NCBI GenBank assembly: GCA_946480695.1 | Contig: CAMLKG010000016.1 | Coordinates: 45,887 to 109,886, forward strand | Length of the DNA: 64,000 bases | Source of the DNA: an uncultured Cellvibrio sp. | GTDB lineage: Bacteria > Pseudomonadota > Gammaproteobacteria > Pseudomonadales > Cellvibrionaceae | Direction of reading: 5' to 3' | Shown here: positions 58,518-64,000 of the stretch, one piece after another | How the letters are laid out: every line of letters begins with the position of its first letter | How positions within the stretch are numbered: position 1 is the stretch's first letter | The notes under the pieces: generated by a model | Seen by the model: the letters and a program-made list of their open reading frames with translations, nothing else | Databases searched by the model: none | What the model was told of the DNA's origin: nothing | Program-made: the position numbers and the translations under genes

Positions 58518-60932
58518 CTATGCGCCAGGAGCGGTTTGTTCACGCCCTACCAGGCCGGCGGCTTCAAACGCGCCATATAAATTGTCGAAGGTAATAGGTT
58601 TGGAAAGGTAATAATTCATACCGCTGGCGAAAACTGCTTCACGATGCTCCTGTAAGGCATGGGCGGTAAGTGCAATAATCGGGGTAACGGCAAGCCCTTC
58701 CCGTCGTTCGTAGTCGCGGATGCACTGAGTCGCCTCAAAGCCGTCCATTTCCGGCATTTCGCAGTCCATCAATATTAAATTGAAGCGCTCACGCGCATCT
58801 TTAACCGCTTGCAGCGCTTCCAGTCCATTTTCCGCAAATGCCGGGACTATGCTTAACTTTCCTAACAGGCCTTTGATAACCATGCGGTTAACAGGATTAT
58901 CCTCAGCCACCAGTACACGCAAGTGCGCGAATTTTTCCGGTTCCAGGCTTTTACGTTCGACTTCCACCACCGGCGCCGCTTCGTGCCCCATCAACGCAAT
59001 TAATTCCTGGTGCAATAATTTAATTGACACGGGTTTGCGCAATACCGAGTGAATACCCAGACGGCGGATGTGTACCTGGTCATGGTAAATATCCCCCGCA
59101 CTGAACATAAACAGTGGCAATTCCCCCAACTCGGGAATTTCACGTATCGATTGCGCCAGTTCAAAGCCGGTAGCATCAGGCAACGCGTAATCGAAACCGA
59201 CAAAATCGTAAGGCTCGCCGGAATGCACGGCATGCTTGATTTGCGCCACCGCCGCCTTGGCGGAGGCGACCGCATCCACCCAAAGGCCCCAGGCCACACA
59301 GTGATGGGTGAGGAAATCGGCCAGGGCACGACTGCTTTCAACCAACAACAATTTTTTTGCAATTAGGGATTCATATTTCGCCTGGTTACGGCTCGCATTC
59401 CAATCGCAAACATCTTCGATTTCCATGCAGGCGGTAAACCAAAAGGTTGCCCCCTGTCCCTTTTCACTTTCAACACCTATATCGCCACCCATTAATTCCG
59501 CCAGGCTTTTGCATATCGCCAGGCCCAACCCGGTGCCGCCGTATTTGCGGGTCGTCGATGCATCGGCCTGATTAAAGGAGTTAAATAAATCGGCGTTATC
59601 AGTATCCAGGCCGATACCGCTGTCCTGCACCAGAAACCTGAGTTTTACCTTGTGGTCCGCCGATTCTTCAAGCAATTGCACACGCAAGGACACAAATCCC
59701 TCGCTGGTAAATTTAAACGCGTTGCCGAGTAAATTGATAATAATTTGCCGCAACCGCGTCGGGTCACCGCGCAACCAGCGCGGCACGCCCGGTTCCAATC
59801 CACCAAATAATTCAATCTGGCGTTTGTTAGCCGTCGCACCAAATAATTGCACGCAATTTTCTACCAGCTCATCAAGCTCAAAAGTGGTTTCTTCGAGCCG
59901 CATTTTGCCCGCTTCAATTTTAGAGTAATCAAGAATATCGTTAATGATGCTTAGCAGTGTTTCACCTGAGCGGTGAATCACATCAATGTAATGTTTTTGG
60001 TTGTCGTCAAGCGGAGTGTCACGCAACATTTCCAGCATGCCGATAACACCGTTCATCGGTGTGCGGATTTCATGGCTCATGGTGGCGAGGAATTGGCTTT
60101 TTGCACGGCTTGCGTCCTCCGCTGCATTTTTTTGGCGGCGGGTTTCCAGCTTTTCTTCCTTTTCCGTTAGCAATGCCATCTCAATGGCATGGCGCTGTTC
60201 AATATCGTCCAATAGGGTTTCGCGCATATGGTTGATGGCATTGGCCACATTATCCAATTCATCCGATGCGGAATTTACTTTCAGGCGCTTTAATTTCAGT
60301 GGCTTGGTAAGCGTTTCCAAATTTAAATTGCGCGCATAATTCGCGATGGTTTTTATATGGCGGGTAAGCAACGTGTGCACCAGCCATACAATAAATAATG
60401 CGATGACCAGGGTTTTAGTGCCCTGTACCAGCGCGATAAAAAAAGCGCGCTCCCATAACTTGCCGTAAATGCTGCCCAGGCTGGCGGTGATGGTTAGCGT
60501 ACCTAATTGCTGCTCAGGGGTGCTGGCATCCTCATACACCAGCGGATAGGAACGCACCAGGAATTGGCTGCGTTTGTTTTCCAGGTCTTTGGGGTCATAG
60601 TTGTAATTGCTCGCAACCAGGGTTTGCTCGGCATTATTCCAATCGTGCCAAACCACCTTGACCTGCACCACATCATCGACAGCCAACACACTGTTTATCT
60701 GGATATTTAATTGCTCTTGGTCAAACCCCCACAGGCTTTTGGTGATACTGGCGAGGGTGCTGATTCGCACCTGGTCCAGGCGCTTCTCCAAGGCGGCCAC
60801 ATCATCATTAAAATTACTGTGCAACTGAAGGAGGATGGCGATCAGGGTGATGATTGAGCTGCTGATAATAATCAGCCCAAGCAGGCGTGCCGCTATCGGA
60901 TTTTCACGCATGTAGCGTCTCAAGTTGGGCAT
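58518..60932 (-). CDS. Hybrid sensor histidine kinase with two receiver domains
   Basis: About 804 residues (start at ATG 60932). Two TM helices (about 18-38 and 170-190) enclose a periplasmic sensor domain; then a HAMP region, a DHp domain with the phospho-His in [13 protein letters not shown] (His287), a HATPase with DSGIGLD and GTGLGLAI, and two receivers. REC1 keeps an Asp ([13 protein letters not shown]) but has only one of the paired acids at its start (LLVESSRA). REC2 is complete ([24 protein letters not shown]). No Hpt domain, so a separate phosphotransferase would be needed. Similar to BarA/GacS in outline but ends at REC2. No adjacent regulator. Confidence 0.85.
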   Translation of the reverse strand: MPNLRRYMRENPIAARLLGLIIISSSIITLIAILLQLHSNFNDDVAALEKRLDQVRISTLASITKSLWGFDQEQLNIQINSVLAVDDVVQVKVVWHDWNNAEQTLVASNYNYDPKDLENKRSQFLVRSYPLVYEDASTPEQQLGTLTITASLGSIYGKLWERAFFIALVQGTKTLVIALFIVWLVHTLLTRHIKTIANYARNLNLETLTKPLKLKRLKVNSASDELDNVANAINHMRETLLDDIEQRHAIEMALLTEKEEKLETRRQKNAAEDASRAKSQFLATMSHEIRTPMNGVIGMLEMLRDTPLDDNQKHYIDVIHRSGETLLSIINDILDYSKIEAGKMRLEETTFELDELVENCVQLFGATANKRQIELFGGLEPGVPRWLRGDPTRLRQIIINLLGNAFKFTSEGFVSLRVQLLEESADHKVKLRFLVQDSGIGLDTDNADLFNSFNQADASTTRKYGGTGLGLAICKSLAELMGGDIGVESEKGQGATFWFTACMEIEDVCDWNASRNQAKYESLIAKKLLLVESSRALADFLTHHCVAWGLWVDAVASAKAAVAQIKHAVHSGEPYDFVGFDYALPDATGFELAQSIREIPELGELPLFMFSAGDIYHDQVHIRRLGIHSVLRKPVSIKLLHQELIALMGHEAAPVVEVERKSLEPEKFAHLRVLVAEDNPVNRMVIKGLLGKLSIVPAFAENGLEALQAVKDARERFNLILMDCEMPEMDGFEATQCIRDYERREGLAVTPIIALTAHALQEHREAVFASGMNYYLSKPITFDNLYGAFEAAGLVGREQTAPGA

Positions 60933-60950
60933 CTCGGGAAACCGCAGCAA

Positions 60951-61475
60951 GGATCGATTCAGTGGTTGGAGACAGGATGACCTGAGTGTAGCAGCAAAAA
61001 AAGCATTCCTTATGACGAATAGCGCACTGGCCAGGCAAAATGTGCGCTACAAAGTTTTCCCTTGCGTCAGTACCAAGGCGCAAGCGGGAGAATCTGCCTA
61101 AAAAAAGCCATCCAAGTCATGGTAAAACAAGCTATTTTTTACCGACAGATGTATTACAATGCGCCCGCTTCCTGCATATCCGTGGCAAGCCCTGCCAGAT
61201 GTACCTTATGCAGCGAATGTATCTTCTGCCAAACACCATCCCTTTTATTTTTTGAAATGAACAGTCCGTATGTCGCTGAAACTTTTGGCGCGCGCGTAAA
61301 CTGGCATCAGGAATCAAACGGGGCGGTTTGCAATCAAAGCGCTGGAGGCTGCATGCCCGGGAACCAAGCGCTCAAAAAATTGTGGATACCAGGGAGTACA
61401 TAAAGGCCCACCCGGTACGCCCGGGCGGTTTTTTTATAGTTAACGAACGACCAATTCGACGCGGAGAAACACTGG
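60951..61475. other. opgG upstream region with structured leader
   Basis: 525 bp without a credible gene. On the plus strand there is a -10-like TACAAT (61155-61160) with no clear -35. From about 61167 a transcript could fold: CTGCATA/TATGCAG (61172-61178 and 61207-61213) around a TGGCA/TGCCA hairpin (61183-61197), then AGCGCT/AGCGCT (61338-61343 and 61367-61372) around a CCCGGG (61356-61361), then a strong terminator. Either a small RNA or an attenuated opgG leader. Confidence 0.45.
61407..61435 (+). terminator. Intrinsic terminator 41 nt upstream of opgG
   Basis: Stem CCACCCGG (61408-61415) / CCGGGCGG (61421-61428) with one A-C mismatch and a 5-nt loop, then seven T's (61429-61435). It is on the same strand as opgG and leaves no room for a promoter before the opgG ATG at 61476, so it probably ends a small RNA or acts as an attenuator. 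Confidence 0.82.
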
Positions 61476-63116
61476 ATGAGCATGTTGTTTAACAACACTG
61501 GGCCTAAACGCAAAAGTAAAGCCGGCACCCGATTATTCCGTTGCTGCAGTTTGACCGCCCTGGTGTTAGGGTGCGCCCTGGGATTAGCTGCGCAAGCACA
61601 ACCCGCAAGCCAGCCCAACGTGGCCCCTGCCTCGGCGACCGAGATTGCCCAGCCTGAACTGTTTGATGCCATTGCCTCCCGCGCCAAATTATTAGCCAGG
61701 CGCGAATTCAAGCCAATCCAGGCGAATATCCCGGAGGCACTGGCGAATATGAATTACGACCAATACCGCTCCATTCGCTTCCGCCCCGAGGCCTCGCTCT
61801 GGCATAACGAATCCCTGTTCGAGTTACAACTTTTCCACCCCGGGTTCCTTTATCGCGAACCGGTCATCCTGCATATGGCCACCGATGGCCCGGATTCCTA
61901 CGTGCAATTCAAGCAGGAATATTTTAATTACGATGGTCCCGCTGCACCGCTTGCAGGGGTTGCACCCAATAACATCGGGTTTGCCGGCTTCCGCATCCAT
62001 TACCCGCTGAACAGCAATGAATACAAAGATGAATTCGTGGTATTCCAGGGCGCTTCCTATTTCCGCATGGTTGGTCCCGGCCTGGCCTATGGTTTGTCCG
62101 CGCGCGGACTGGCGATTGATACGGCGGAGCCCAAAGGTGAGGAGTTCCCCGTGTTCCGCGAGTTCTGGCTGGTAAAGCCCAACCCGACCGATACGCGTAT
62201 GGTGATGTACGCACTGCTGGATAGCCCATCGGTTACCGGCGCCTACCGTTTTGAAATTATCCCGGGCGCACCTACCGAAATGGCGGTGGAAGCCCGTATT
62301 TTCGCGCGCAATGATATTTTGAAAGTGGGCATCGCCCCGCTGACCAGTATGTATATGTGGGGCGAGAACCACACCCGTTTCGTCGATGATTTCCGCCCGG
62401 AAGTGCATGATTCCGATGGCCTGTTAATGGCGGCGGCCAATGGCGAGTGGATTTGGCGCCCGATCAGCAACCATCGCCAATTGCGTGTTTCTTCCATGAT
62501 CGACGAAAACCCGCGCGGCTTTGGCCTGTTGCAACGCGACCGCGATTTTGACCATTACATGGATATGGAGTCCCGCTACGAAAAACGCCCGAGCATGTGG
62601 GTGATTCCTGAAGGAGACTGGGGCAAAGGGCGCGCAGAACTGGTGGAAATCCCCAGCGACAGTGAAACCAATGACAACATAGTGGCTTATTGGGTGCCGT
62701 CCAAAAGTATGAAAGCCGGCTCCAGCGCCATCTATAAATACCGCCTGCGCGCGACCGATGACCATATTGCGGAAAATACCGGTGCCAAGGTGATCCGCAC
62801 CCGTATTGGTTGGGGCGCCAACCCTGGCCAAGCCAATCCGCCGCCGCCCAGCAAACGCAAATTCATTATCGATTTCCGTGGTGGCCAATTAGACACCCTT
62901 TCCGCCGACGCGCCACTGGTTGCCGAAATGCAAAAATCCGCCGGGACGGTGAGCGAGCTGGTGGTGCGCCAGTTACCTGACGGACGGACCTGGCGCGCAT
63001 CCTTCAAGCTGGAACCGGAGGGCGACAAGGTCGCTGACATGCGCCTGTTCCTGAAACTGCGCGACCAACGTTTGAGCGAAGTCTGGAGCTATGTCTGGTA
63101 TCCGGATGCCATTTGA
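61476..63116 (+). CDS. opgG: Glucan biosynthesis periplasmic protein OpgG (MdoG)
   Basis: A 546-residue periplasmic protein needed for osmoregulated periplasmic glucan synthesis. Signal peptide (cleavage near LAAQA-Q, about residue 45) and the MdoG domain: FDAIASRAKLLARREF, ANMNYDQYRSIRF, LFHPGF, FAGFRIHYPLN, SYFRMVGPGLAYGLSARGLAID, and the C-terminal Ig-like part. Length is like E. coli OpgG (511) plus a longer signal region. GGAG lies 10 nt before the ATG. The stop and the opgH start are one base apart, so opgGH is an operon. Confidence 0.94.
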   Translation: MSMLFNNTGPKRKSKAGTRLFRCCSLTALVLGCALGLAAQAQPASQPNVAPASATEIAQPELFDAIASRAKLLARREFKPIQANIPEALANMNYDQYRSIRFRPEASLWHNESLFELQLFHPGFLYREPVILHMATDGPDSYVQFKQEYFNYDGPAAPLAGVAPNNIGFAGFRIHYPLNSNEYKDEFVVFQGASYFRMVGPGLAYGLSARGLAIDTAEPKGEEFPVFREFWLVKPNPTDTRMVMYALLDSPSVTGAYRFEIIPGAPTEMAVEARIFARNDILKVGIAPLTSMYMWGENHTRFVDDFRPEVHDSDGLLMAAANGEWIWRPISNHRQLRVSSMIDENPRGFGLLQRDRDFDHYMDMESRYEKRPSMWVIPEGDWGKGRAELVEIPSDSETNDNIVAYWVPSKSMKAGSSAIYKYRLRATDDHIAENTGAKVIRTRIGWGANPGQANPPPPSKRKFIIDFRGGQLDTLSADAPLVAEMQKSAGTVSELVVRQLPDGRTWRASFKLEPEGDKVADMRLFLKLRDQRLSEVWSYVWYPDAI

Positions 63117-63117
63117 T

Positions 63118-64000
63118 ATGACCAACATGCACACTCCCCTACCGGTCAGCCGCACTGTGGCTGACCTTTCCGCAGCGCCACAGGATGCCATCCAGATTCC
63201 GGCTAAATCCCTGCGCCGCTACTTTTATGTGCTGCTGAGCGTCGCGACTGCCGTCAGCGGCGTGTATATCATGTTCGATATTTTGAGTGCTAACGGGCTG
63301 ACCCCGCTGGAAGCTTTCATTTTATTGTTGTTCGGTATTAGTTTTACCTGGCTCAGCCTGGCGTTCTGGAGCGGTTTTTTTGGATTTGTGCTGCAAATGT
63401 TGCGCATCGACCCGCTCACCCTTAAATCGACCAGGGGGATGACGGGGGATCTATCGCCCATTCGCACCCGCACTGCCGTGGTAATGCCCGTCTATAACGA
63501 AGACACCCACAGGGTTATCGCCGGATTTGAGGCCACCTTGCGCTCACTGGAGCAAACCGGTGAAATCGCCCACTTTGACTTTTTCCTGCTGAGCGACACC
63601 ACCAATCCGGCCATCGCCCAAGCCGAACGCGACAATTGGCAGGAACTCCAAGCACGGCTGGGTGACCTGGGCCAACAAGCCTATTACCGCCGCCGCGAGA
63701 AAAATATCGGGCGCAAGGTAGGCAACCTCGCCGAGTTTTGCCAGCGCTGGGGTGCCAATTACGACCATATGATCGTGCTGGATGCCGACTCCATTATGAC
63801 CGGCGAATGCCTGGTGAAAATGGTGCGCGCCATGCAAGCGAATCCGCGCACCGGCCTGATCCAGACCATTCCCATTCCCGTTCGCCAAACCACATTCTTC
63901 GGGCGCTTTGTACAGTTTGCGGCGGTGCTCTATAGCCCCATGCTTGCCACCGGCCTCGCCTTTTGGCAAACCGATGCCGCCAACTATTGGGGGCACAACG
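63118..64000 (+). CDS. opgH: Glucan glucosyltransferase OpgH (MdoH), N-terminal part
   Basis: The first 294 residues of a large inner-membrane family 2 glycosyltransferase; the rest lies beyond the window. Cytosolic N-terminus, two TM helices (about 36-56 and 65-95), then the GT2 domain with RTAVVMPVYNEDTHRV, the donor site RREKNIGRKVGNLAEF and the DxD-type DADSIMTG. OpgH makes the beta-1,2 glucan backbone from UDP-glucose and in E. coli also ties cell size to UDP-glucose via FtsZ. The ATG is one base after the opgG stop. Confidence 0.94.
   Translation, partial: MTNMHTPLPVSRTVADLSAAPQDAIQIPAKSLRRYFYVLLSVATAVSGVYIMFDILSANGLTPLEAFILLLFGISFTWLSLAFWSGFFGFVLQMLRIDPLTLKSTRGMTGDLSPIRTRTAVVMPVYNEDTHRVIAGFEATLRSLEQTGEIAHFDFFLLSDTTNPAIAQAERDNWQELQARLGDLGQQAYYRRREKNIGRKVGNLAEFCQRWGANYDHMIVLDADSIMTGECLVKMVRAMQANPRTGLIQTIPIPVRQTTFFGRFVQFAAVLYSPMLATGLAFWQTDAANYWGHN

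Noticed and set aside
61062..61403. Plus-strand frames of about 70-110 codons upstream of opgG.
   Set aside because: Composition unlike the neighbouring genes and no ribosome site; the region shows RNA hairpins and a terminator instead.

Overview
The window is core chromosome of a free-living gammaproteobacterium. Gene content and synteny point to the Cellvibrionales, with a Cellvibrio-like organism as the best guess. The main clues are a fused bioH-bioC gene, a pilMNOPQ-aroK-aroB-damX cluster divergent from ponA, and a dksA-gluQRS-cbrA-cbrB-pcnB-folK-panB block arranged as in Pseudomonas. There are no rRNA or tRNA genes, insertion sequences, phage genes or CRISPR arrays. The genus is inferred from gene order, not from a marker gene.

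Layout. 1-568: two minus-strand genes, a SprA-like putative metalloprotease cut by the window edge and a small protein with a flagellar-rod-like C-terminus. 716-5913: the biotin operon bioB-bioF-bioHC-bioD plus a DUF2459 lipoprotein, read leftwards from a promoter overlapped by a good BirA operator. 6092-11631: comF, a secreted serine protease/FHA membrane protein/PEBP cluster, then gcvT and gcvH. 11648-20104 (minus): damX-like, aroB, aroK and type IV pilus pilQPONM. 20260-30145: ponA, a thermonuclease, rpmE, priA, a SPOR protein, hslVU behind a sigma-32-type promoter, a DUF971 gene and uppP. 30276-43249: a DUF4136 lipoprotein, an EamA transporter, sfsA, dksA, gluQRS, a CbrX-like small protein, cbrA, cbrB, a non-coding locus, pcnB, folK, a deoxynucleoside kinase and panB. 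43266-54801: mixed accessory and housekeeping genes (LysE, hydrolase, aminotransferase, ahpF/ahpC, globin, orphan ParA, srkA, cysE, mscL). 54822-64000: ubiD, rho, trxA, a hybrid sensor kinase and opgGH (opgH cut by the right edge).

The most interesting locus is 38960-39796, between cbrB and pcnB. It has no credible ORF. In order it holds an intrinsic terminator for cbrB, an array of GTTAC/GTAAC half-sites spaced mostly 21-22 bp apart, a sigma-54 promoter (GG-N10-GC), six A-rich repeats (AACAACAA...AATAAGAA) about 38 nt apart, and a strong intrinsic terminator. This is the architecture and position of CrcZ, the Hfq/Crc-sequestering small RNA of Pseudomonas carbon catabolite repression. CbrB carries the GAFTGA loop needed to activate sigma-54, so the sensor (CbrA), activator (CbrB), promoter and RNA form a complete predicted circuit.

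Other signals without a protein product are a 68-bp near-perfect palindrome between rho and ubiD, an intrinsic terminator only 41 nt upstream of opgG (possible attenuator), a hairpin abutting the gluQRS start codon, and an rpmE terminator lying inside the start of the thermonuclease gene.
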